NCBI GenBank assembly: GCA_903936705.1
Contig: CAIZWN010000077.1
Location: forward strand, 1-45,509
Length of the DNA: 45,509 nt
Source of the DNA: an uncultured Myxococcales bacterium
Lineage (GTDB): Bacteria > Myxococcota_A > UBA9042 > DTJE01
Direction of reading: 5' to 3'
The first letter of the stretch is position 1; each line of letters starts with the position of its first letter. Below are positions 1 to 8,200 of the stretch, piece after piece. A model generated the notes under the pieces. It did no database searches. It was not told where the DNA came from and saw only the letters and a list, made by a program, of their open reading frames with translations. Made by a program: the position numbers and the translations under genes.

Positions 1-128
1 CGCCCATCCCACGTGCCGACCACTCGTACCCCCTCCGCCATCCAACGTCAACAGCAGACGCTGCCGCTTGGCCTACAGGTCGTGAACGACGAACCTCGGC
101 CTGCGGGGACAGATTTACGCAGTTTCTG

Positions 129-863
129 GTGGGCGTTTACACGTTGATCGGTTGGTGGCGTTTGCTGACCGTCATCCTCCGCGATCTCGCGGCGGATATC
201 GGCGGTTCCGATCCGACAACCCGAGTTCGTTCTCCGGAGTCGGCCGAGGCCGCGCGGCGAGAGTCGCGTGTGCTGACGGAACCCGACCTCCTCCGTTTCC
301 TGGAATCCGTGCGCCTGTGTGCCCCGCATCGGTATGTCGAGTTCCTCACGATGGCGCTGAATGGCGCAAGGGCTGGCGAGGTTTACGCGTTAAAGTGGGA
401 CTCCGTCGACTTCGAGCGGGGCGAGATCATCATCCAGCGCGGGATCTCGGGTGGCATCCTCTCGGACAGCACGTAGACCAGGGCGCCGCGGACGGTCCCG
501 CTTCACGAAGTGCTGGCCGATGCGCTGAAGGAACATAGGGTGGCCATGATGGCTGCCTGCCATCCTGGCATGAAGAACAACTGGGTGTTTCCCACGGAGG
601 CTGGCGGGATGCGTTTGCCGCAGTCTGCTGGCAAGGTGTTCGATCTCGCCAGGGAACATTCGAAGATCGACCAGAGGATCACGCCGCAGGTGCTTCGGCG
701 GACCTTCAACTCCTTGTTGGTGAAGGGCGGTGTCGACAGGATCATCATCAGGTCCATCGTCGGCCACAATGACGACAGGATGACTGCCCTGTATACGGGC
801 GTCGATCTGGCGGACAAGCAGGCCGCGGTGGTGTCCATCTTCAGCGGGAAGAAGGGCGGGTGA
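129..863 (+). pseudogene. Tyrosine recombinase (phage integrase), broken copy 1
   Basis: The reading frame gives the C-terminal half of a tyrosine recombinase. It begins with core-binding-like sequence (GWWRLLTVILRDL), then the catalytic Arg I motif (GARAGEVYALKWD), Arg II in PQVLRRTF, IVGH and the tyrosine motif ALYTG. The usual His of HxLR is Gln here, as it also is in the second copy. A TAG stop at 474-476 interrupts the frame. The second copy reads Lys (AAG) at the same place, so this is a nonsense mutation rather than a sequence gap. The 5' part may begin before the window or in another frame. The GTG at 129 is only the first usable start, so 129 is not a confident gene start. The gene is probably non-functional unless the stop is read through. 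Confidence 0.8.
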
Positions 864-947
864 CGCGGCGTGTTGGCCCTGCAAGGCGTCAGCAGCCTGT
901 TGCACGTGGAATCCTACAGAAGGTCTGCCAAACCACAGCACGGGGCC
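843..947 (+). repeat. Conserved integrase 3' flank, copy A (partner 2823-2929)
   Basis: The end of the recombinase frame (SIFSGKKG) and about 87 bases after its stop are repeated nearly base for base at 2823-2929. Shared blocks include gacgcggcgtgttggccct, aaggcgtcagcag and gcacgtggaatccta. Similarity stops near gcacggggc. Conservation of non-coding sequence after the stop suggests either recent duplication of the integrase end or a functional site such as an attachment or terminator sequence. No clear stem-loop is visible. Confidence 0.7.
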
Positions 948-1103
948 CAGGACGAGTCCGTCCATCGGACTGGAACCTCGTCCTGTCCGACTCGTGCCCT
1001 CCTTTCCCACCCGGTTTTCGTGGTAGGCTTCGCCCGATTCCAACCTGTCCGTTGGGGGGCGTTGTCCCCGTTGACTTCCGAGGGTTGAACCTGGGGGGCG
1101 TCC

Positions 1104-2132
1104 ATGAGGATCTCTGCTACGCTGTTCGTTGTGGGCGTCCTGGGCATGGGGTGTGGGGGATCGTCCAGTCCCGGGGTGGACTTTGCGGACCTTGGGGAGG
1201 ACTCGCAGGATGTTGAAGGCATCAAGGACGGCGTTCTCCTTGAGCAGGCTTGCCACGATCGGGCCGCGGCCTATTGCAGGTTGCAGGACGTCTGCTATGG
1301 GACCATTGGCGGCACCAACCGTCACTATGGCGACTTCGCGACCTGCGTGGCCCGTGGTCAGGCGTACTGCCTCACGAGACTGAGCGCCCCGGGTTCGGCC
1401 AGTGACGCCGCGATTGAGTCCGCATGCGCCAAGGCATGCGTCGGTGCGACGTGCGGGGAATACTTCGGAGTAATAGCCGGATGCATGACACCTCGCGGGG
1501 ACCTGACGACCGGGGCAACCTGCACAGTCAGTGCTCAATGCCAATCGACATTCTGCAGGATACCGAAGGGCGCCATGTGCGGCACCTGCCAGCCAACATC
1601 GAAAAAGGGGGACGACTGTTCGACGGCATTTTGCAGCCAAGGTTTTGTTTGCAACGGTGTTACCTTTACCTGCACTCCATCCGTTGATGTCGGTAGCCCG
1701 TGTTCTCCTCTGGGGGGCTCTACCTGCCGAATCGACGCCGTATGCGTGGAAGGCACTTGCCAGCCTGCTGTAACCCGCGCTGGTGATGCTTGTGACTCCG
1801 CCCCGGCGGGTTGTGCCAACAACCTGAACCTCACGTGCGAAGGATCGAAGTGCGTCGAGAATGTGCTCGCGACGACAGGCCTGCCCTGCGGGAAAATTGA
1901 TAATCTCGCACGAACGTACTGCACTGGTGCGGCGGACTGCTTTGAGAAAGAAGGGGCCGGGATCTGTATGGCTAAAGCCACTGACGGCGGGGCATGCTCG
2001 TTTGACGTGGGACCGGCTTGCATGGCGCCTGCGATTTGCGCGCTTCTGGCTGGCGGTGGGACGGTCGGCGTCTGTACCCTTCCAAACCCTTCACTTTGCA
2101 TTAGCGTCGCCGGAGATGACGCCATCCCCTAG
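1104..2132 (+). CDS. Cys-rich lipoprotein, Dickkopf-like repeat type
   Basis: The 342-aa product starts with a lipoprotein signal peptide (MRISATLFVVGVLGMGC). The lipobox LGMGC puts the lipidated cysteine at residue 17, followed by a Gly/Ser linker. The rest is very rich in paired cysteines spaced as in the Dickkopf N-terminal-like repeats that many Myxococcota surface lipoproteins carry (for example GATCTVSAQCQSTFC, GSPCSPL and ADCFEKEGAGIC). It is expected to sit in the outer membrane facing outward; its ligand is unknown. The gene lies between the two integrase fragments and has no operon partners. It is the main clue to the host phylum. The lipoprotein call is strong; the function is unknown. 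Confidence 0.85.
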   Translation: MRISATLFVVGVLGMGCGGSSSPGVDFADLGEDSQDVEGIKDGVLLEQACHDRAAAYCRLQDVCYGTIGGTNRHYGDFATCVARGQAYCLTRLSAPGSASDAAIESACAKACVGATCGEYFGVIAGCMTPRGDLTTGATCTVSAQCQSTFCRIPKGAMCGTCQPTSKKGDDCSTAFCSQGFVCNGVTFTCTPSVDVGSPCSPLGGSTCRIDAVCVEGTCQPAVTRAGDACDSAPAGCANNLNLTCEGSKCVENVLATTGLPCGKIDNLARTYCTGAADCFEKEGAGICMAKATDGGACSFDVGPACMAPAICALLAGGGTVGVCTLPNPSLCISVAGDDAIP

Positions 2133-2347
2133 AAATGGTGCGGTTCCGGCAGACGCCAAGCCCGACTAATGCTGGTACCAAGGCGTCATGAACTCGGCTA
2201 CTGCCATCCTTTGCGACCTGACCTGCGCAAGAACGGCGACGAGACCTGTAGTGCCAAGTCGGCGGACCTTCCCGGTGACGCTGCCTCGATGGGCCTTGTG
2301 TTCCCCACTGCCCAAGCCTCGGTTGGTGGCATGCTGCCCTGACCGGC

Positions 2348-2845
2348 ATGCGGCCCGGCGAGGTCTACGCATTGAAGTGGGACTGCGTTGACCTCGCCGG
2401 GGAGCGGATCATCGTGAAGCGTGGCATCTCGGACGGGGTGCTGACCGAGTCCACCAAGACCAAGTCGCAACGGATCGTCCCGATCCATCCCGACTTGGCC
2501 TACGCCCTCCGGGAACACCGGAAACAGATGATGAAGGAGCAGCGGCCGGGGTTCGACCTGAGCCTCGTGTTCCCGTCGTCCCGTGGGACGGTCCGGTTGC
2601 CGCAGTCCCTGAGCAAGGTCCACACGCTGGCGTGCGAGGCCGCCCACATCGATGTCCGGGTCGGTCCGCAGGTTCTTCGCCGAACGTTCAACACCCTGCT
2701 GGTCCGGGCGGGCGTGGACCGGATCACGCTCCGGTCGATGATGGGGCACTCCAGCGAGCGCATGACCGAACGGTACGCTGGCATCAACCTCGCGGACAAG
2801 CAGGCTGCGGTCATCAGCATCTTCAGCGGGAAGAAGGGCAGTTGA
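2348..2845 (+). pseudogene. Tyrosine recombinase (phage integrase), 5'-truncated copy 2
   Basis: This 165-aa frame matches the catalytic domain of the copy at 129-863: GMRPGEVYALKWD (Arg I), PQVLRRTF (Gln in place of the usual His, then Arg II), MMGHSSERM, and the tyrosine in TERYAG. It is uninterrupted, but the N-terminal core-binding domain is missing. Just upstream, ggttggtggc (about 2321-2330) matches the GWW segment of copy 1, and the frame then jumps directly to LTGMRPGEV. This suggests an internal deletion of roughly 70 codons. With no DNA-binding N-terminal domain it is unlikely to recombine DNA alone. It ends in the same conserved flank as copy 1. Confidence 0.75.
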
Positions 2846-2929
2846 CGCGGCGTGTTGGCCCTACAAGGCGTCAGCAGTAACCTGCACGTGGAATCCTACC
2901 GAAGGGCGGACAAACCCCAGCACGGGGCT
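2823..2929 (+). repeat. Conserved integrase 3' flank, copy B (partner 843-947)
   Basis: Second copy of the integrase-end sequence, about 1.98 kb from the first. It differs by scattered substitutions and one or two small indels near the position tcagcagtaacc. See the partner entry for the shared blocks. Confidence 0.7.
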
Positions 2930-3090
2930 CGGAAAGTGTTCTGGCGCTCCATACCGGCCGAAAACGGGCCGATGGACTTTTAAGGAGGCACACCCGGCAG
3001 CATGGTTTTGGGCAGTATCGCGGCTATTCGAAATACGATACGATTTCAGCGCGGACGAAATTTTTGCTATCGACAGAGGGTAAGTTAAGA

Positions 3091-3216
3091 ATGTTATTCA
3101 TTCTCTTTCTAATCCTGATAGTGGCCTACTTCATAACTAGCAACATGACCGTTGGGGTTATTGCCATTGGCTGTCTTGGTCTGTGGATGCTTCTCCTGCC
3201 GAAGAATAAGAATTGA
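3091..3216 (+). CDS. Small hydrophobic membrane protein (41 aa)
   Basis: A short ORF encodes MLFILFLILIVAYFITSN, then a second hydrophobic stretch (VGVIAIGCLGLWMLLL), ending in a basic PKNKN tail. That is two tightly packed membrane segments or one long hairpin. A GAGGG at 3076-3080, ten bases before the ATG, is a plausible ribosome-binding site. The surrounding DNA (about 2990-3216) is clearly richer in A/T than its neighbours, a sign of transfer. No family is recognised. Such peptides can be type I toxins or small membrane regulators, but nothing here proves either. Confidence 0.4.
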   Translation: MLFILFLILIVAYFITSNMTVGVIAIGCLGLWMLLLPKNKN

Positions 3217-3370
3217 GATGTCCCGCGCAATTCCAGGAGCGTGAGGTGTGGTTGCAGTGACTACAGAGGTTCATTGGTGTCGTCAGCGAAGTAGGCGGTT
3301 TCGGACGGCCAGCGTCTGATGCTCATTCTCATCCAGTTCCTTGGCCGGATTCGAACCCATCTAAAACCCC

Positions 3371-3554
3371 ACTGCTGCGACCTACTGCTGCGACCCGGGG
3401 GGGTGCTGCGACCCAGGGGTGGAAAGTGGGGGCGTCCGGATACGATCAACCGCCCGCTCCCGCATCCGATCGTCACTCGGCCTGGACGCGAAGAAGCCCG
3501 TCCCCCGACCCGTTGTTGTGTCCATCTGTTGTGTCCCAGGGTTTTGTTGTGTCC
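3371..3554. repeat. Two triplets of related 11-bp direct repeats beside the tRNA-Gly fragment
   Basis: Three copies of TGCTGCGACC(C) lie at about 3373, 3386 and 3404. Three copies of TGTTGTGTCC lie at 3514, 3527 and 3545. The two motifs agree at 8 of 11 positions (TGYTGYGWCCC) and both triplets use nearly the same spacing (13 then 18-20 bases). They sit within 250 bp of the tRNA-Gly fragment, on the side away from the element body. This arrangement fits arm-type integrase or excisionase binding sites, but they could also be a decayed coding repeat. Confidence 0.5.
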
Positions 3555-3585
3555 CGAAGGCGTTTTCGGTGGCGGCCGAATACAA

Positions 3586-3612
3586 GAAAGCCCCGGCATT
3601 ACCGGGGCTTTC
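3586..3612 (-). terminator. Rho-independent terminator of the tRNA-Gly remnant
   Basis: A perfect 11-bp stem (gaaagccccgg / ccggggctttc) with a 5-base loop (catta) lies 2-3 bases beyond the tRNA 3' end on the minus strand. The T run after it is weak (ttgtattc). Its position is that of a tRNA terminator, supporting the view that the tRNA 3' end and its downstream chromosome remain intact on this side. Confidence 0.7.
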
Positions 3613-3614
3613 GT

Positions 3615-3659
3615 TGGAGCGGGAGAAGGGATTCGAACCCTCGACGTCGACCTTGGCAA
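3615..3659 (-). other. 3' fragment of tRNA-Gly(GCC): probable attachment site (att)
   Basis: Read on the minus strand, the sequence runs from the anticodon loop TTGCCAA through the 3' anticodon stem (GGTCG), T arm (GAGGG TTCGAAT CCCTT) and 3' acceptor strand (CTCCCGC), ending TCCA. This corresponds to the 3' half of bacterial tRNA-Gly(GCC). Upstream of the loop, the 5' half of the tRNA is absent: no D arm and no matching acceptor strand. A tRNA 3' end that begins exactly at the anticodon loop is the classic product of tyrosine-integrase insertion. From the orientation, the inserted element should extend to higher coordinates, with the complete tRNA-Gly at its far end outside this window. Confidence 0.8.
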
Positions 3660-4261
3660 TTGTCCGTTTCACCCCCCGGAAACGGCGGGTGCTCCTGTGT
3701 CATCGCGTCCTACACCTACTTGGGCGTCTCCCAAGTGATGTCCTTCAGTTGCGACGTCGTAACCTACTGAAGATACACGGTACGCTAGCGTAACAGTCCG
3801 TCACCGGCCATAACTGGAAGTAACAGGAAGACGGGGGACTGAACGGGGGCCCGGAGGTCCTCAGCAGGGTCACCTTCCAGGCGTTCCTCCAGGCCGAGAC
3901 GTAGCCAGAACAGCCTCAAGGAATACCTGAAGTCCCGGGGGCGGGTCCGCGATTAGGTGGGCCCGTTCCCCGGGTGCCGGGACCGAACCCAGCGTGGCGT
4001 CTTCGGTGCGCTTTCATCGTCTCTGACGGTGGGCGTCCGGAGCCCGGGAATCATCGGTTCCTTGGTTTTACCTACGCCGGTCGGGACCGAGAAACGCTCC
4101 ACCACATGATCGCCAGCGACGTGAAGCCGCTGGACCGTTCCTTCCCCCTACATGGCACGAAAGGAGATTGAAATGGCAGATGCGACGAATGATCCGCTCG
4201 CGCGACCCCTTCGGTCGCATCGAGCACGCGGACCTCCCCCTTCCCACCGGATCAGGCGTCT
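3660..4261. other. Intergenic region just inside the att site; palindrome and short direct repeats, no secure gene
   Basis: No convincing gene is seen. At 3781-3792 lies a perfect 12-bp palindrome, tacgctagcgta. It is followed by TAACAG (3791), TAACTGGAAG (3811) and TAACAGGAAG (3821), the last two in direct tandem. At 3749-3764 is a near-palindrome around cgacgtcg. These are candidate recombinase or directionality-factor sites. A frame at 3974-4171 contains some protein-like sequence (GFTYAGRDRETLHHMI) but has no ribosome-binding site and may be a relic. A 30-codon frame from the ATG at 4173 (preceded by AGGAG) ends at 4265 across the start of the next gene. Confidence 0.4.
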
Positions 4262-4927
4262 TTGAACGATCCAGCGCACAGATTGTCTCAACGAGAGCGG
4301 ACCCGCCAGGCGGCGTTCTTGGCCGCCCTGGCGCAGCACGCAGATGGAGGAAAAGTGGAAGAAATGATTGCGGTCTACCCCGGGAAAATCACCGGGGTCG
4401 TGTTGTTCAAGGAGGAATTTCCCGTCCGAGCCTTGGAACTCGTGGCCGGGCCCTCAGGACTGTATCTCCCCCCTGATGAAGTGGCCTGCTGCAAGGCCAT
4501 CGAATGGCTGGCCGGCCAGGAGCGCATCTCCGTGTGGGATTTGGTGATCGAGACCTGGTCGACGGCCTGGAATGAGAAACAGGCCAGATTCATTGAACTT
4601 GCCACGAAAGCCTGGTTGGACGCGGCCCACAGGAAGGACGGCGACACGGTTACCTTCGTGAGCAAGCACCTGCGGCGGCGCAATGGAGACAAGAGAGGGG
4701 ATTCGTTTGCTCGGAACCTGCGACTGGGCGTTCAAGCTGCAGAAGCTCTGAACGTCGATCTCGCGCAGATCACGCGGCCCATCGCCGAAGCTCTCGACCT
4801 CGGGTTGTTCACGATGGCGCACCCCCGCGCTGGCGAGCAGAAGGACTTTGTAGGCTGCGTTTGGGAAAGTATCGAAAACGTTGTCTGGGCGGAACCTCGT
4901 GCCGATTCGAAGGGCAGTCGTGGGTGA
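4262..4927 (+). CDS. Hypothetical protein, 221 aa
   Basis: A soluble, mainly helical protein of no recognised family. Features include a charged N-terminal segment (RLSQRERTRQAAF), a middle region rich in Trp (EWLAGQERISVWDLVIETWSTAW) and a basic patch (SKHLRRRNGDKRG). The TTG at 4262 overlaps the stop of a short upstream frame, so translational coupling is possible. The ATG at 4364 (MIAVYPGK) is an alternative start that would drop 34 residues. It is the first gene inside the proposed att site and precedes the primase-helicase, so an early-element or replication-accessory role is conceivable but unproven. Confidence 0.5.
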   Translation: MNDPAHRLSQRERTRQAAFLAALAQHADGGKVEEMIAVYPGKITGVVLFKEEFPVRALELVAGPSGLYLPPDEVACCKAIEWLAGQERISVWDLVIETWSTAWNEKQARFIELATKAWLDAAHRKDGDTVTFVSKHLRRRNGDKRGDSFARNLRLGVQAAEALNVDLAQITRPIAEALDLGLFTMAHPRAGEQKDFVGCVWESIENVVWAEPRADSKGSRG

Positions 4928-5201
4928 GTCACCGGACAGCAGGTGCTGAGCGTCAATTCCAGAAACTGGCTTGAACGTCGGGGGCACGCGGCACGGTGAA
5001 GACGCCTTCTTAACCCTGCCGCGTGCCCTGGGGCCGAACGGTGCAGCCCATTTCACGGCCTTGCCGGACGGCATAATTCAGCAAGCGATTCAGCAACAAC
5101 AAACGGTAGTCCTTCCGTCAACGTCATGGCGGCAGGGTTCTGACAGATCCGTCCCCGGGGGCTGGAACCCCATATCGGGGAACGGATGACGAGGTGATCA
5201 T
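4928..5201 (+). promoter_or_regulatory. Leader of the primase-helicase gene with short repeats
   Basis: The 274-bp gap holds the 9-bp direct repeat attcagcaa at 5076-5084 and 5088-5096 (12-bp period) in a locally A-rich stretch, and a small hairpin-like ccccatatcgggg just before the gene. GAGGTG seven bases before the ATG at 5202 is the ribosome-binding site. The repeats might be origin iterons or operator sites for the replication gene. Two copies are too few to claim more. Confidence 0.3.
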
Positions 5202-8200
5202 ATGTTCAGAGAAGAGGATCCGGATGTCAAGCGCCAGTCCCTGGCGCCACGTCCCGAAATGGCGCCTGCTGCCGACGGTGCGGCGGGGCGTACCTCGGGT
5301 GATGAGCCCGGCCTGATCGAGAAGGCGTTCCTGACGGTCGGCTTCAAGGAGTGCGCCAAGGAGTACATCGGAGGGATGTTCTGTGGCGCGACCCAGGCCG
5401 GCTTCCGCCCTACGAACAGCTGCAACCTGGAGACGCTGAAGGCCTACGACCCGCAGGTGTTCAAATTCGTGCTGACCGGCGGTTTCCAGTCCCGCAAAGG
5501 CAAGCCCGGCGAGTTCGTGAACGGCCCCATGTACGACATCCCGAAGCTCCTGTTCGACAAGAACGGCCAGCCGCGGGCATTCGACCCGGCGCGATACGGT
5601 ACCGGGGTGACCCAGGACGCGGTGACCCTGGCCACGACCATCGGGTTCGAGGTGGACGACGGACCGGACGGACTCCCGGTTCCGACCCGCGAGCAGGCCC
5701 GGCAGATCGACATCCTCGTTCGCATCTGCGGCTTCCCGGTGCCCAACGCCGTCTGCATGTCGGGCGACGACCGGCCCTGGGTGGTGCGCGAGATCGAGCG
5801 GACGGGGCTCATCTGTCAGCCGGGGAAGTCGATTCACGCCATCCTCTCCCTCCGGCCCACGACGGACCTCGCGGCCCGGGAGGAAGCCGCCCACGCCGTG
5901 GCCGTGGTCACTGGGGGCGACATCGCGGTCTGCGACCTGGGCCATCGGTTCCGCCTCGGAGGGATCATCGCCAGGTTCGACGGCGACGAGGACGTCGGGT
6001 GCTGTCGGGTGCAGACCGCCCTGCACATCCACAACACGCCGACCACGATCGAGCAGGTCATGGGCGCCTGCGAGCGGTGGGCTTCCGACAACGGGATCAA
6101 CCTGGTGGGCGCGTTCGAAGCTCGGAAGGCGGCGAGTGCGTTGATGGGCGGGGTCACGCGCTTCAAGAACATGGCCAAGGAGGCGCGGCTCCGGAATGAC
6201 GAAGCCACGGCCATTCAGGCGCTCACGCTGGCCGAGGAGTGCGAGGCCCTTTCCGAGGCGCTGCGACGGTCCCTGAAGATCAACCCCCGGGTCCGGGAAC
6301 TCCAGGGCATGGCCGCTTCGGGTCTGCTGGCACCGCGGGTTGCAGCGCCTCCGCCGGAGGTCGACGCGGCGTCCGTCACGGTCAATAGCCGGCCGGCGAT
6401 CGCGTCCGACTTCGGTGAGATCTTCTTCGGCGTCAAGGTTTCCGGGTTCACGGCGGTGGCCACGGCGAACGGTGCCAGGACCGCTGGGGCGTGGGCGCTG
6501 GGTTCCCAGGTCTGGCAGGTGAAGAAGCGCGGGAAGGTGTACGAGAACACCTTCTCCAGGTTGTACCAGGAGCTCGCGGACAAGAAGACCGGGCTGTTGA
6601 AGGACGTGGCCTGCCGTTACCACGGCCAGGATCCGAACGTCCCCGGCTCGACGCCCGCCGGGTTCATGGGATTTAACCGGGACAAGACCGCCGCGTTCTT
6701 CCAGTGCCGTCGATGCGGTTGCAAGCACTGGTCGTACGACGACTCCCCGGATTCCGATAACAAGAACAGGACCTTCGAGTCCGGTGACGGCAGCGGCTAT
6801 ATCAACGGTAGGAAGGAACTGGTTTCCCGCTACCTGTACAAGCCGAAGTTGAAGGCCCTGCTGAAGGAACTGAGGGGCAATGCCCTGATCGAGGAGTTCA
6901 ATGGGAAGCGGATGCCCCCGCTGGTCCTCCGGCGAAAACTGGTGCTCGTGAAGGCCCCCTACGGTTCCGGGAAGACGGAGCAGGTAGCCCGCTTCGCGAA
7001 GAAGAACCCGGACGCCCCGATGCTGTTCATCGTCCCCACCCAGAGCCTTGCCCAAACCGCCTTCGGGCGCCTGAAGAAGTTCGGCTTCAAACTGTACATG
7101 GACGAGGATGGCGGCAACCTCGACTGCCCGCGGCTCGTCATCTGCATCGACTCCGTGCCCCGCATCTCGTGGAGCATGAACTACCGGCTGGTAGTGGTCG
7201 ATGAGGGCGAGAAGACGCTGGGCCGCTTCAATGACGCGAAGATGCGTCTCAGGGCCGAGGTATGGGGCCGCCTTGGAGAACTCGTCCAGAGCGCCGACCA
7301 TGCCGTGTTCATGGACGCCGACCTGTCCGTGGCCACGCTCCACATTGGCAGAATGCTGACCGGCAACGCGGACGTTCAGTTCATCTACGGCACGCAGGTG
7401 CGAGGCGGCACCATCTCGCTCTACCGGCGCATCGAGAACCTCGAGGTCGCCCGGCGAGCCACGGATGGACCCACGTTCGTGTATGCGAACACCCTGGCGG
7501 ACGCCGAGACGACCTTCAAGCTCCTGGGCCTGGAGCGCTCGGGCCCTGGGCTCCTCGTCGGCTCCCCCACGACCGGCGAGCAGGCCGTGCGCGACCTGAT
7601 GGCCGACCCGAACCAGCGGGTCCAGGGCTACGAGTTCGTGGTCGCATCGCCCAGCATGAACACCGGCATCTCCATCGACTGCGACCACTTCCTTCACCAG
7701 TTCGCCTTCGCCCGGGCCGGGAACTACACCACTGCGGAGGGCGTCGTGCAGGGCATCTACCGGCTTCGTGACTGCGACGACCGGCACCTGTGGATTGACG
7801 ACCGTGCCGTCGGCACCAGCGAGGACCCGGACTACTACCGGGCCCGGCTCACCCTGCAGGCCGAGAAGGAGATCCGCCGCGCCATCACGGAGGCGGTGTC
7901 CATGGACTTCCAGATGCTCCGGATCTTCGGCCCCCGGGCCATCGATACGAACCTGGTCGAGGCCCGCATCGAGCTCTACGTGGCTCAGGCGAGAAGTCAC
8001 AACCACCTGCTCGCCAACATCCTCGGCATCCTCAAGGAGGAGGGCGTCGTCATCGTGCGGGGCAAGGCCGCCTCTAGATCCACTCGTAGCAAGGCCAAGG
8101 CGTCGTTCAAGAGCACCAAGAAGGCGATGTACGCCGAGGAGTTCCGGGCCATCGCCGACGCCGACATCATCTCGATCGTCGAGGCCAGGCGCCTGGAACG

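Noticed and set aside
390-1640. Minus-strand frame of 416 codons across integrase copy 1 and the lipoprotein
   Set aside because: No domain, no start signal, and it spans two unrelated plus-strand genes.
3615-3740. Complete tRNA gene
   Set aside because: No D arm and no 5' acceptor strand pairing with the 3' acceptor; only the part from the anticodon loop onward is present.
3382-3793. Several overlapping frames across the tRNA-Gly fragment on both strands
   Set aside because: Peptides such as VDVEGSNPFSRS or EKGFEPSTS are well-known false translations of tRNA 3' ends.
4152-4265. Short ORF MARKEIEMADATNDPL with AGGAG upstream
   Set aside because: Only 37 codons with an Arg/Pro-rich, unprotein-like end; it may be a leader peptide for the 4262 gene but support is too weak to list as a gene.
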